64,000 bases of DNA from assembly GCA_015061145.1 (NCBI GenBank), contig SUXD01000003.1, positions 1-64,000 on the forward strand, in the 5' to 3' direction. The translations under genes and the position numbers were made by a program. Under the pieces are notes generated by a model. It saw nothing but the letters and a program-made list of their open reading frames with translations, searched no databases and was not told the DNA's origin. This document shows, piece after piece, positions 25,727 to 34,627 of this stretch. Origin of the DNA: Bacteroidales bacterium. Lineage in GTDB: Bacteria > Bacteroidota > Bacteroidia > Bacteroidales > Paludibacteraceae. Numbering within the stretch: position 1 is the first letter of the stretch; each line of letters starts with the position of its first letter.

Positions 25727-26689
25727 ATGGATATTTCCGTAGTCGTACCGTTATATAACGAAGAAGAGTCGTTGGCCGAACTTTATGCTTGGATTGCAAA
25801 GGTGATGGACGAGCACTCGTTCTCGTATGAGGTGATTTTCGTGAATGACGGGAGCACCGACGGCTCGTGGAACGAGATCATGCGACTGAGTGAAGCCGAT
25901 TCGAGGGTGAAGGGCATCAAATTCAGACGCAATTATGGCAAGTCGCCGGCTTTGTTCTGCGGCTTCGAAGAGGCGCAAGGCGATGTGGTCATAACAATGG
26001 ACGCTGATTTGCAGGACAGTCCAGATGAAATTCCTGAACTTTATCGTATGATAAAGGAGGAAGGATATGATTTGGTTTCGGGCTGGAAGCAGAAACGCTA
26101 CGATCCGCTGTCGAAAACCATCCCGACAAAACTGTTTAACGCTACGGCGCGTGCGGCTTCGGGTATAAATAACCTGCATGATTTCAACTGCGGACTGAAA
26201 GCCTATCGCAAGGACGTGGTGAAAAGCATAGAGGTGTATGGCGAAATGCACCGCTATATACCAATTCTTGCCAAGGCGGCAGGATTCTCCAAAATCGGAG
26301 AGAAGGTGGTTCATCATCAAGCGCGCAAGTATGGCTCAACAAAGTTTGGACTGAACCGTTTTGTGAATGGCTATCTTGATTTGATTTCCTTATGGTTTAT
26401 GTCTAAATTCGGAATCAAACCTATGCATTTCTTCGGATTGTTGGGAAGTCTGGTTTTTCTGCTTGGTTTTGTGGCGGTGGTGATGGTGGGAGCTTACAAG
26501 CTGTCGGCGCTTCACAAGGGCATTCATGCTCCGTTGGTGACAAATATACCGTATTTCTATCTTGCGCTGACGGCGATGATTATCGGTACGCAGATGTTTT
26601 TGACGGGATTGCTGGGCGAAATGATAACACGCAATGCGCCCGAAAGGAATAATTATATAATCGAAAAGAAAGTAAATATAAAAGACTGA
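25727..26689 (+). CDS. Polyprenyl-phosphate-type glycosyltransferase (GT2, DPM1/GtrB-like)
   Basis: A 320-residue protein: ISVVVPLYNEEESLAELY, VIFVNDGSTDGSW and VITMDADLQDSPDEIPELY are the donor-binding and DxD motifs; YGSTKFGLNRFVNGYLDLISLW is the amphipathic membrane-interface segment, followed by two transmembrane helices (about 232-256 and 268-292). This build is that of enzymes that transfer a sugar to a polyprenyl phosphate at the inner membrane. It starts a run of three closely packed genes (the next begins 4 bases later), which does not by itself reveal the acceptor. Confidence 0.92.
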   Translation: MDISVVVPLYNEEESLAELYAWIAKVMDEHSFSYEVIFVNDGSTDGSWNEIMRLSEADSRVKGIKFRRNYGKSPALFCGFEEAQGDVVITMDADLQDSPDEIPELYRMIKEEGYDLVSGWKQKRYDPLSKTIPTKLFNATARAASGINNLHDFNCGLKAYRKDVVKSIEVYGEMHRYIPILAKAAGFSKIGEKVVHHQARKYGSTKFGLNRFVNGYLDLISLWFMSKFGIKPMHFFGLLGSLVFLLGFVAVVMVGAYKLSALHKGIHAPLVTNIPYFYLALTAMIIGTQMFLTGLLGEMITRNAPERNNYIIEKKVNIKD

Positions 26690-26693
26690 TTCT

Positions 26694-27218
26694 ATGGAAG
26701 TTTTTCTCGAAATACTGAAATTCACAGTCCCGACGCTCATCGCGTTGGCGGTTGTCTATCTCATCATAGCCCGTTTCTTGAAACATGAGGAGGTACGTCA
26801 GCATTATTCCATCCGAAAGGCGATGATTCCAACCGTTACGCCTGTTAAACTTACTGCTTACGAGCGTCTGACACTTTTCTTAGAAAGAATGCAGCCCGAA
26901 TCGTTGCTGCTGCGGACGCAAGAACCTCACATGACCAGCATTGCATTGCAAAGTGCGTTGCTTTCCACTATCCGTCTGGAGTTTGAACACAACATGGCGC
27001 AGCAGCTTTATGTGAGCGACGAGGCTTTTGTGTTTGTGAAAAATGCCAAAGAAAGCACGGTGCAGCTGATAAACATGGCTGCTGCACAATGTCAGCCAAA
27101 TGATGATGCTTCGAAGTTGTCGATGAAAATAATGGAAATGTATTATGCATCGGAAAACACTCCTACAAAATTGGCGATTGATTTTCTGAAAAAAGAAATT
27201 AAATCTTTTGTAGGGTGA
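26694..27218 (+). CDS. Conserved membrane-anchored protein of unknown function
   Basis: A 174-residue protein with one N-terminal membrane helix (LKFTVPTLIALAVVYLIIARFL, residues 7-28) and a cytoplasmic helical domain with YERLTLFLERMQPESLL, TIRLEFEHNMAQQLYVSDEAF and FVKNAKESTVQLI. No catalytic motif is visible. It looks like a Bacteroidota-specific family that I do not recognise by function. It is sandwiched in a probable operon, four bases after the GT2 gene and overlapping the nitroreductase start by one base. Confidence 0.75.
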   Translation: MEVFLEILKFTVPTLIALAVVYLIIARFLKHEEVRQHYSIRKAMIPTVTPVKLTAYERLTLFLERMQPESLLLRTQEPHMTSIALQSALLSTIRLEFEHNMAQQLYVSDEAFVFVKNAKESTVQLINMAAAQCQPNDDASKLSMKIMEMYYASENTPTKLAIDFLKKEIKSFVG

Positions 27219-27733
27219 TGAATTTCTTGGAACTGACACAAAAACGATATTCTGTTCGCCGCTTTCAGACGAAAGCTGTAGAACCAGAAAAATTGGAATA
27301 TGTGATGCAAGCGGTGCGTAATGCGCCTTCGGCATGCAACAGGCAGCCGTGGCTTTTCTATATGGTGAACGATGAAGAAAAACTTGCGTCACTGCATCAG
27401 GCTTACGACCGCGAGTGGTTCCGTACAGCTCCGCTTTGCATAGTGGCTTGCGGCAACCATGACGAGTCGTGGCATCGTCAGGCTGACGGAAAGGACGCTT
27501 GCGACATCGATGTGGCGATAGCAGTGACACACCTCACTCTGGCGGCGGCAGAACAAGGACTCGGATCATGCTGGATTTGCAATTTCGACACGAAGAAATG
27601 TGCAGCGGCATTGCAGCTTCCGGCGAACATGGAACCTGTGGCTCTGATACCGATTGGTTACCCGGATACCGAGCAGCCTGAGAAAAGCAGGAAAGATTTT
27701 GGACAAATACTGAATCGTGATTTTTGGAAATAA
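27218..27733 (+). CDS. Nitroreductase-family FMN oxidoreductase
   Basis: A 171-residue flavoprotein of the NfsA/FRP fold. KRYSVRRFQ binds the FMN phosphate, APSACNRQPWLFYMV is the second FMN loop, and LAAAEQGLGSCWICNF with the later PIGYPD completes the site. Substrate is open: quinones, nitro compounds or flavin itself. The ATG at 27218 overlaps the upstream TGA by one base (TGATG); an in-frame GTG one codon earlier is the less likely start. Confidence 0.92.
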   Translation: MNFLELTQKRYSVRRFQTKAVEPEKLEYVMQAVRNAPSACNRQPWLFYMVNDEEKLASLHQAYDREWFRTAPLCIVACGNHDESWHRQADGKDACDIDVAIAVTHLTLAAAEQGLGSCWICNFDTKKCAAALQLPANMEPVALIPIGYPDTEQPEKSRKDFGQILNRDFWK

Positions 27734-27765
27734 ACAAATTTAAGATAAAATCTAATTTAATAAAA

Positions 27766-29802
27766 ATGAATAACGACCTTCAATTGTTGAATCGAGCAGC
27801 GGATAATATTCGTATATTGTCGGTGGCGATGGTAGAAAAAGCAAAATCCGGACATCCGGGAGGAGCAATGGGCGGAGCAGACTTTGTCAATGTTCTGTAT
27901 TCCGAGTTCTTGAATTATGATCCGAATGATCCTCTATGGATAAACAGAGACCGTTTTTTTATGGATCCGGGCCACATGTCGCCGATGCTTTATGCAGTGC
28001 TTTGCATGTCAGGCAAATATTCGTTGGATGATTTGAAGGATTTTCGTCAGTGGGGAAGTGTCACTCCAGGACATCCTGAAGTGGATTTCGCTCGCGGTGT
28101 GGAAAACACTTCTGGTCCGTTGGGACAAGGTCATACCATGGCTGTTGGAGCGGCTATCGCAGAACGTTTTCTGGCGGCTCGCTTTGGCGAATGGATGTCG
28201 CACAAAATCTATGCATTCATCTCCGATGGCGGTATTCAGGAAGAAATCTCGCAAGGAGCCGGTCGTATTGCTGGAACATTGGGACTTGGCAATCTGATTA
28301 TGTTTTACGATGCTAACAATGTGCAGCTGTCAACCCGTGTGGATGAAGTGACAAATGAAGATACTGCCAAGAAGTACGAGGCGTGGGGCTGGAAAGTCAT
28401 TACGATTGAAGGAAACGATGCCGCTCAGATACGCCAAGCGTTGAAAGAGGCGAATGCTCAGAACGAGAAGCCGACGCTTATCATCGGAAGAACATTGATG
28501 GGCAAAGGATGTATGGCAGAAGATGGCACTTCTTTTGAAAATAAGGTTTCGACACATGGTCAGCCGATTTCTGCAGCAGGTGCATCTCCTCGTCGCACTA
28601 TCGAGAATTTGGGCGGAAATCCAGATAATCCTTTTGTCATATTCCCAGAAGTTGAGAAAATGTATGCCGCCCGCAAAAATGAATTGGCGGTAATGGCTGC
28701 AAAACGCAAACAAGAACAGGCGCAATGGGAGGCAAAAAATCCTGAATTGGCAAAAAAACTCGCCGAATTTTTCTCAGGGAAAGCTCCAGAAATTGATTAT
28801 GAGGCAATCGAACAGAAGAAAGACCAGCCGACGCGTGGCGCTTCTTCTGCAATGCTGACTGAATTTGCAAAGAAAATAGACAATATGATTGTCGCGTCAG
28901 CCGATTTGTCAAATTCAGATAAGACTGACGGATTTATCAAAGGCGGGAAAAAACCTTTGGTGAAAGGAGATTTCACTGGCGGATTTTTGAATGCCGGCGT
29001 TTCGGAGATAACAATGGCAGCCATCATGAATGGTATTGCGCTGCATGGCGGTGTGATTGCCGCTTGCGGTACATTCTTTGTGTTCTCTGATTATATGAAA
29101 CCGGTGATTCGTATGTCGGCGTTGATGGAATTGCCTGTCAAATATGTGTTCTCGCACGATGCGTTCCGTGTGGGCGAGGACGGTCCAACGCACCAACCTA
29201 TCGAACAGGAGGCGCAGATGCGTTTGCTGGAGCAGATAAAGAACCATTCGGGTGTGAACAGCACTTTGGTGCTTCGTCCTGCCGATGCTGATGAAACAAC
29301 GGTGGCATGGAAATTGGCAATGGAGAATACCAAGACTCCTACCGTGCTCATTTTGTCTCGTCAGAATGTGAAATCCATAGTTTCCGAACATCGCTATCAA
29401 GATGCATTGCAGGCTGCCAAAGGAGCTTACATCGTGAAGAAAGCCGCAGGTAAACCTGATATTGTGTTGCTGGCTAACGGTTCGGAGGTGGCAACCTTGA
29501 TGGAAGCGACTCCTCTTTTGGAAGAAAAGGGTTTGAAAGTGCAAGTTGTTTCTGCTCCGTCAGAAGGTTTGTTCTTTAATCAACCGGAATCATATCGCAA
29601 GGAAGTGGTGCCTGATGGCGTGCCAGTTTTCGGTTTGACGGCCGGCATCCCATTTGCATTGCAGCGTATGGTAGGCGTCGATGGAAAAGTATTCGGACTC
29701 GACCATTTCGGTTATTCCGCTCCATATTCTGTACTTGATGAAAAATTCGGATTCAATGCTAACAATGTGGTGGCACAAGTGATGCAGTATCTGAATAAAT
29801 AA
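27766..29802 (+). CDS. tkt: Transketolase
   Basis: A 678-residue thiamine diphosphate enzyme of the non-oxidative pentose phosphate pathway. Residues KSGHPGGAMGGADF, NTSGPLGQGHTMAVGAA and the ThDP motif ISDGGIQEEISQGAGRIAG...FYDANNVQL are in the N-terminal PP domain; the pyrimidine domain contains HDAFRVGEDGPTHQPIEQ, with the catalytic His and Glu; DHFGYSAPYSVL is in the C-terminal domain. The frame runs 14 codons upstream into the nitroreductase gene, so ATG at 27766 is chosen. A strong terminator follows. Confidence 0.97.
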   Translation: MNNDLQLLNRAADNIRILSVAMVEKAKSGHPGGAMGGADFVNVLYSEFLNYDPNDPLWINRDRFFMDPGHMSPMLYAVLCMSGKYSLDDLKDFRQWGSVTPGHPEVDFARGVENTSGPLGQGHTMAVGAAIAERFLAARFGEWMSHKIYAFISDGGIQEEISQGAGRIAGTLGLGNLIMFYDANNVQLSTRVDEVTNEDTAKKYEAWGWKVITIEGNDAAQIRQALKEANAQNEKPTLIIGRTLMGKGCMAEDGTSFENKVSTHGQPISAAGASPRRTIENLGGNPDNPFVIFPEVEKMYAARKNELAVMAAKRKQEQAQWEAKNPELAKKLAEFFSGKAPEIDYEAIEQKKDQPTRGASSAMLTEFAKKIDNMIVASADLSNSDKTDGFIKGGKKPLVKGDFTGGFLNAGVSEITMAAIMNGIALHGGVIAACGTFFVFSDYMKPVIRMSALMELPVKYVFSHDAFRVGEDGPTHQPIEQEAQMRLLEQIKNHSGVNSTLVLRPADADETTVAWKLAMENTKTPTVLILSRQNVKSIVSEHRYQDALQAAKGAYIVKKAAGKPDIVLLANGSEVATLMEATPLLEEKGLKVQVVSAPSEGLFFNQPESYRKEVVPDGVPVFGLTAGIPFALQRMVGVDGKVFGLDHFGYSAPYSVLDEKFGFNANNVVAQVMQYLNK

Positions 29803-29823
29803 TAAGATGCATTGAAATTTTAT

Positions 29824-29858
29824 AAAGAGAGTTTGACATTTTGTCGAACTCTCTTTTT
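29824..29858. terminator. Terminator of tkt
   Basis: AGAGAGTTTGAC pairs with GTCGAACTCTCT with one G-T pair around a loop of ATTTT, followed by TTTTT; the A run on the left could let it work on either strand. Confidence 0.85.
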
Positions 29859-29880
29859 ATAATAAGCGAAAACAACGGAA

Positions 29881-30441
29881 ATGTCTTTTGTAGAAATCCT
29901 GTTGATAGCCATAAGTCTGGCGATGGACTGTTTTTCTGTTTCTATCGCAGCGGGCGTTTGCGACAGAAATGCCAAATGGTATTCTGTTGCGCTTATGTCG
30001 TTGATGTTCGGGTTGTTTCAGATGGCAATGCCGTATGCAGGTTATTTCGTCGGTTTTTCTTTTATAGATTATATTCAGCGATTCGACCATTGGATAGCCT
30101 TTGGCATATTGTCGGCAATAGGGTTGAATATGATTTTTTCGAAGGATGAGGACGGGGATGAGAAAAAGCGTGATTTCTTTTCTCTCCAATCGTTGCTCTT
30201 GCTTTCAGTCGCTACTAGTATTGACGCGTTGGCCACAGGCGTTGTCTTTATGTCGGAGAGCCGAGCGAAACTGCATTTTGCTTTTGTAGTTATCGGCATT
30301 GTGGCTTCACTATTTTCGACGTGTGGTTATTTTTTAGGTCGATATGCGGGCCGAAAAATTCCGTTCAGATTTGAAATGTTAGGCGGAGTTGTGCTGATTC
30401 TTATCGGCGCAAAGATACTGGTGGAACATTTACTGTTCTGA
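29881..30441 (+). CDS. mntP: Manganese efflux pump MntP
   Basis: A 186-residue membrane protein with six predicted helices and the two MntP acidic repeats: ISLAMDCFSVSIAAGV in helix 1 and SVATSIDALATGVVFM in helix 4. It exports Mn2+ and protects against manganese excess. Only 22 bases separate it from the tkt terminator, so no manganese riboswitch (yybP-ykoY) or own promoter fits upstream; the gene may rely on read-through past the terminator. It converges with a hydrolase gene 4 bases downstream. Confidence 0.94.
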   Translation: MSFVEILLIAISLAMDCFSVSIAAGVCDRNAKWYSVALMSLMFGLFQMAMPYAGYFVGFSFIDYIQRFDHWIAFGILSAIGLNMIFSKDEDGDEKKRDFFSLQSLLLLSVATSIDALATGVVFMSESRAKLHFAFVVIGIVASLFSTCGYFLGRYAGRKIPFRFEMLGGVVLILIGAKILVEHLLF

Positions 30442-30445
30442 TAAG

Positions 30446-31288
30446 TCATTTTGCGTACAATTCTTCAATCCAATTGCCGATGATGTAAGACAATTCTATG
30501 CGGCTTCCGCCGAAACTGTGGTTCGTCTTTATCGAATGGTATTGGAATGTGCCGCAGTCTGATTGGCTTTGCAATCTTTCGGCAAGCGGGCGGTTCATAA
30601 ATTTTGGCGGCGCCACGGTGTCGTGCTCGGCCGAAACGATCAGTACATGCTGATTCTTCAGGTGGTTGTACGTTTCGTACAGCGATAATGTGTGATAATT
30701 GTTTTGTGCATTTTCAAAGACATCGCTGGCTGAAGTGATTTTGAGGCATTGACCTTCTATTTCAATCATGGTGAAAAGCTCTTTTTCCATGCCGTGTTCA
30801 AAAGCCGCAGCCAAATCGTAGGGTGCGATGGCGGCAACACCTTTGATGAAAGGGAGGTGCTTTGCTGCATTCAGTACCGTCATGCCTCCCATGCTGTGCC
30901 CCACAAGGAAAATGTTGTCGGGGTCTATTCCGTATTGAGAGGTAATGGCAGGATTGTGCGCCCATTTGGCAATTGCTACAGCGTCGTCAATGAGATTTGT
31001 AAAGAGATAATGGCCTTCGCTTCCCCATGCGCCTCGATGGTTGATGTGTACCACAACGCAACCCATGCGCATCAAGGCGTATTCCAGGTCGTTGTTGGTG
31101 GTGTACCCGGGAAAACCATGGAATACGATGGCTGTGGGATGTGGCGCGTCGTATCGTGAATCGGGTTTCAGCAGATAGCCGTACAAATGGCATCCTCCGC
31201 TGATGATATTCATCGGAAGAGCGTCAGGTATTTCGTTGCCGTTTTCATAAGGCAGGTCTGAAAAGGCGTTTCTGCAATTGAGTTTCAT
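30446..31288 (-). CDS. Alpha/beta hydrolase
   Basis: A 280-residue alpha/beta hydrolase. IVFHGFPGYTTNNDLEYAL is the oxyanion HGFPG region, GHSMGGMTVL has the nucleophile Ser, HDTVAPPKF the likely acid, and NHSFGGSRIELSYIIGNW the catalytic His near the C-terminus. The lid region around 160-200 is not diagnostic. No signal peptide, so cytoplasmic. It lies 13 bases after an SDR gene on the same strand. Confidence 0.88.
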   Translation of the reverse strand: MKLNCRNAFSDLPYENGNEIPDALPMNIISGGCHLYGYLLKPDSRYDAPHPTAIVFHGFPGYTTNNDLEYALMRMGCVVVHINHRGAWGSEGHYLFTNLIDDAVAIAKWAHNPAITSQYGIDPDNIFLVGHSMGGMTVLNAAKHLPFIKGVAAIAPYDLAAAFEHGMEKELFTMIEIEGQCLKITSASDVFENAQNNYHTLSLYETYNHLKNQHVLIVSAEHDTVAPPKFMNRPLAERLQSQSDCGTFQYHSIKTNHSFGGSRIELSYIIGNWIEELYAK

Positions 31289-31301
31289 TTCGGTAATCGG
31301 G

Positions 31302-32111
31302 TTATTTGATGGGCGAATCTGGTTCTTTTTTCATCATCTCGTAACTCATGCGTGCGATAAACGAGGGGATGAATTTGTTGAGGAATACAGTGAGTTTCCC
31401 TTCTACGAAAGTCAGTATCAGCTCGCGTTTGCGGCGTTTGATGGCTTTGCGCATTTTTCTTGCCACTTCTTCTGCGCTCATCATTTTGTTTTCCTTGCGT
31501 GGCGTTTCGCCTTGCTGTGAGCCATCGGCCGTGAGAGCCGAGAAACGGACGTTCGATGCGGTGAAACCTGGCGCCACTATGAGCACATGCAGACCATTGC
31601 CGATGTTTTCATTGCGTACCGTCTCCAAAAATCCGCGCATGGCGAATTTTGATGACGAATAACCCGTTCTGCCTGGCAGACCGAGGTATCCGGCGATAGA
31701 CGATACGCCTACTACCGAACCTTTTTCTTTCAGGATGTATGGCAGCGCGTATTTTGTGCAATATACTGTTCCCCAGAAGTTTACATCCATCAGTCGACGC
31801 AAAACATCCAATTCTACATCCAAGAAGTTAGCGCGCATTGAGATGCCTGCGTTGTTGATTAGAATGTCAATTTTTCCGAATGCCTGCACAGTTTCTTCTA
31901 TCAGTCTGCGGCAGTCGTCTTCTTTGCTGACATCCGTCTGTACAGAGATGACTTCTGTGCCGTTGTTTCGCAACTCATTTTCTACTTCTTTGAGTTTCTC
32001 AATAGAACGAGCGGCCATTACTATTTTAGACCCTTGGGCGGCAAATTCGCGGGCACATGCCAATCCGATGCCAGACGATGCGCCAGTAATGATGACAACT
32101 TTATTTTTCAT
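31302..32111 (-). CDS. Short-chain dehydrogenase/reductase
   Basis: A 269-residue SDR. TGASSGIGLACAREF binds NAD(P), ILINNAGISMRANF is the NAG motif, and YSSSKFAMRGF supplies the catalytic Tyr and Lys; VGVSSIAGYLG has the Ser. The tail (about 200-269) is basic, KMRKAIKRRKRELILTFVEG, and then hydrophobic, as in membrane-associated SDRs related to DHRS7. Start at 32111 (MKNKVVIITGASSGIG) rather than ten codons upstream. Substrate unknown. It is the first gene of a pair with the hydrolase. Confidence 0.92.
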   Translation of the reverse strand: MKNKVVIITGASSGIGLACAREFAAQGSKIVMAARSIEKLKEVENELRNNGTEVISVQTDVSKEDDCRRLIEETVQAFGKIDILINNAGISMRANFLDVELDVLRRLMDVNFWGTVYCTKYALPYILKEKGSVVGVSSIAGYLGLPGRTGYSSSKFAMRGFLETVRNENIGNGLHVLIVAPGFTASNVRFSALTADGSQQGETPRKENKMMSAEEVARKMRKAIKRRKRELILTFVEGKLTVFLNKFIPSFIARMSYEMMKKEPDSPIK

Positions 32112-32193
32112 ACTTTGTTTCTTTTTCCTATTTTTACGCAAAATAAATATAAATTCTTGTTAAATTTGCCATTGAATAGAAAAAAATGACATT

Positions 32194-32661
32194 ATGATAC
32201 AAAGAATCCAGACTCTTTATCTTTTTATAGTCGCAGTTTTGTGCGTACTGATGTTTGTGTTTCCATTTGCAACGATTACTGATGGCAGTGTGATGTACAA
32301 ATTTATGGCGTGCGGACTACGTGATGCGGCAAGCGGCGCGTATGCAGTCAAATATATGGTGTTACCTGCACTGATTGCTGTTAATTTCTTGGCATCGTTT
32401 GTCACAATATTCCTGTTCAAGAAGAGAATGCTGCAATTGCGCATTTCTGTTTTCAATGCCGTATTGTTGGTGTTGCAGTATTTTGTCTTGGGCGGAACTT
32501 TCTATCTTGATTTCCTCACCGAAATGCCATTGGATGGTTTCGCAACATCATACGGTTTTTCATTGATTATTCCGTTGGTGAATATTATTCTTACAGTTCT
32601 GGCCATTCGTGGCATTGGTGCCGATGAAGCGCTGGTGCGCTCGTTGGACAGGTTGAGATAA
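32194..32661 (+). CDS. DUF4293 membrane protein
   Basis: A 155-residue protein with four membrane segments: LYLFIVAVLCVLMFVFPF (near the start), a second at about 50-70, FNAVLLVLQYFVLGGTFYL and LIIPLVNIILTVLAIRGI. The MIQRIQTLYL start and the polar, charged C-terminal tail (ADEALVRSLDRLR) match DUF4293, a Bacteroidota family of unknown function. It is divergent from the SDR gene and converges with a DEAD-box helicase gene through a shared terminator. Confidence 0.88.
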   Translation: MIQRIQTLYLFIVAVLCVLMFVFPFATITDGSVMYKFMACGLRDAASGAYAVKYMVLPALIAVNFLASFVTIFLFKKRMLQLRISVFNAVLLVLQYFVLGGTFYLDFLTEMPLDGFATSYGFSLIIPLVNIILTVLAIRGIGADEALVRSLDRLR

Positions 32662-32677
32662 AAACGGAGGCGATAAT

Positions 32678-32713
32678 AAAAAAATAAGCGAATCGAGATT
32701 CGCTTATTTTTTT
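32678..32713. terminator. Bidirectional terminator
   Basis: AATAAGCGAAT and ATTCGCTTATT form an eleven-pair stem with a four-base loop, flanked by A and T runs on both sides, between two convergent genes. Confidence 0.9.
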
Positions 32714-32714
32714 A

Positions 32715-34475
32715 TTATTTTTTCTTTTTGCTTTTGCGTGCATCGCGTTGGCGACGGCGTTCTTCTTTGAATTTGTTGCCCGATTTTCCTTTCTTGTCTT
32801 TGAAATTCTTGTCGCCGCGGTTTCGTTTTTCCTTGCCTTCGTTTCTGTTAAATTCTCGTTGTGAGTTTTTCCTGGGATTTTCTTCCGAAACGGGTTTTAG
32901 CGTAAAACGTTTTTGTTGGGCAAAAGCCGCCATTATTTGTTCAGCCTGCTCTATGTCGATATCAAAAAACGACAGTTTTGGCGTTATTTCTATATCGCCT
33001 ACATTTATCGATTTGTCATTGGTTGTGTCGTTGATGAGTCCGAGCAGGCGTTTCGGAGTAAATCCGTCGCGGGTTCCTTTGTTTATCTTGAATCGGATGC
33101 ATTCGTGCCGTCCTCTGCGTTTGCGTTGCTCTGGCTTTTCGCTTTTTGTCTCGATGTTCAGGTCGATGGCGTCCTTGTAATATTCCAGAAAACGGTTGAA
33201 CTCGATGGACGTGAAGCGTTTGATGAGTTCCTCTCTCGTCATGTTGTTGAGTCGCGAAAGGATTTCGGGCATGAACGGATTGATGTCTTCTTCGTTTACA
33301 GTCACATTCTCCATGCGTGTGATGAAGTGCATCAGTTGTTTTTTGCACACTTCTAGTCCGTTAGGGATTTGTTCCTGCTCAAATTTTTTATTTATTATTT
33401 TTTCTATTTCTCTAATCTTATGCCGTTCTTTGGTGTGGATGATAGAGATGGAAACGCCAGATTTGTTGGCGCGCCCAGTACGGCCGCTTCGATGTGTATA
33501 GACTTCAACATCATCGGGCAGATTGTAGTTGATTACATGCGTTAGGTCGTTCACGTCCAGTCCGCGGGCGGCCACATCGGTAGCTACCAGCAGTTGCAGG
33601 TTTTTGATGCGGAATTTCTGCATCACGCTGTCGCGTTGCGGTTGCGACAAATCGCCGTGCAGAGCGTCGGCATTGTAACCGTCGCGCATCAGGTGTTCTG
33701 CCACTTCTTTTGTCTCTTGGCGTGTGCGGCAGAATACAATGCCGTATATGTCGGGGTTGAGGTCAACGATGCGCTTCAAAGCGAGGTATCTGTTTTTGGC
33801 TTGCACCATATAGAAAATATGCTGCACGTTCTCTGCGCCTGCATTTTTCTTTCCTACGGCAATTTCTTCGTATTCGTTCATGTATTTGCTCACAATGTTG
33901 GCGATGCCTTTGGGCATTGTGGCCGAGAAAAGGAATGTTCTGCGGTTTTCTGGTGTTTTCTCAATAATAGTCTGTATGTCTTCCTGAAATCCCATGTTCA
34001 GCATCTCGTCGGCTTCGTCGAGCACCAGGAAACGGATGTCTGTCAGCGACACTTTTTTGCGTTTGCAAAGGTCTATCAATCGTCCCGGAGTGGCCACAAT
34101 AACTTGTGGGGTGACATCCAGTTGGCGCAATTGCTTCACGATGTCTTCGCCGCCATAAACAGGTACGATCTTGAGATTCTGCATGTATTTCGAAAAATTC
34201 TTCAAGTCGTTCGAAATTTGTATGCAGAGTTCGCGGGTAGGGGCTAGAATGAGCACTTGCGTCTGTTTCAGTTCTGTGTCGATTTGTTGCAGCACAGGCA
34301 GTCCGAATCCTGCAGTTTTCCCTGTTCCGGTTTGCGCCAGTGCCACAAGGTCTTTTCCGCAATTAGCAATGTAGGGGATTGTCTTCTCTTGTATGGGCAT
34401 GGGATGTTCGAATCCCAATTCCTTGATGGCTTTCAGAATCTCGTCTTTCAGCCCGAAATCTTCAAATGTAGTCAT
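32715..34475 (-). CDS. DEAD-box RNA helicase with DbpA-type RNA-binding domain
   Basis: A 586-residue helicase. Q motif and GFEHPMPIQEKTIP at the N-terminus, Walker A AQTGTGKTAG, PTRELCIQ, TPGRLID, DEAD (LVLDEADEM), SAT (LFSATMP), and the domain 2 motifs GIVFCRT, ATDVAARGLD and HRSGRTGRANKSG. A DbpA/CsdA-type RNA-binding domain follows (NKGTRDGFTPKRLLGLIND to about residue 520), then a Lys/Arg-rich disordered tail. It likely remodels rRNA or structured mRNA. This is the last gene before the defence island. Confidence 0.94.
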   Translation of the reverse strand: MTTFEDFGLKDEILKAIKELGFEHPMPIQEKTIPYIANCGKDLVALAQTGTGKTAGFGLPVLQQIDTELKQTQVLILAPTRELCIQISNDLKNFSKYMQNLKIVPVYGGEDIVKQLRQLDVTPQVIVATPGRLIDLCKRKKVSLTDIRFLVLDEADEMLNMGFQEDIQTIIEKTPENRRTFLFSATMPKGIANIVSKYMNEYEEIAVGKKNAGAENVQHIFYMVQAKNRYLALKRIVDLNPDIYGIVFCRTRQETKEVAEHLMRDGYNADALHGDLSQPQRDSVMQKFRIKNLQLLVATDVAARGLDVNDLTHVINYNLPDDVEVYTHRSGRTGRANKSGVSISIIHTKERHKIREIEKIINKKFEQEQIPNGLEVCKKQLMHFITRMENVTVNEEDINPFMPEILSRLNNMTREELIKRFTSIEFNRFLEYYKDAIDLNIETKSEKPEQRKRRGRHECIRFKINKGTRDGFTPKRLLGLINDTTNDKSINVGDIEITPKLSFFDIDIEQAEQIMAAFAQQKRFTLKPVSEENPRKNSQREFNRNEGKEKRNRGDKNFKDKKGKSGNKFKEERRRQRDARKSKKKK

Positions 34476-34496
34476 TAGTGATAATTTTCAAAGTTG

Positions 34497-34504
34497 CAAA
34501 GGTA
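34497..34504 (-). promoter_or_regulatory. -7 element of the DEAD-box helicase gene
   Basis: TACCTTTG on the minus strand, 22 bases before the helicase ATG at 34475. Confidence 0.6.
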
Positions 34505-34598
34505 CGAAAAATATTGGATGTGAGAAACATAATTCACGAATGGTCCTTTTTTTTAAAAAGATAGAAGGTGTTAAGACTGAAAAATTACAAATAGTTGA

Positions 34599-34606
34599 TA
34601 TATTTG
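34599..34606 (+). promoter_or_regulatory. -7 element of the defence operon
   Basis: TATATTTG, 22 bases before the ATG at 34628. The -33 region (around 34575) has no clean TTTG. No other candidate promoter is apparent before the next gene. Confidence 0.6.
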
Positions 34607-34627
34607 CAATAGAGAAAGAGATTGTAT

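Noticed and set aside
26880..27530. A 216-codon frame on the minus strand over the DUF and nitroreductase genes
   Set aside because: Both sense genes are well supported, and the antisense product is Cys/His/Arg-rich and featureless.
29839..29881. Manganese (yybP-ykoY) riboswitch before mntP
   Set aside because: Only 22 bases lie between the tkt terminator and mntP; no riboswitch aptamer fits.
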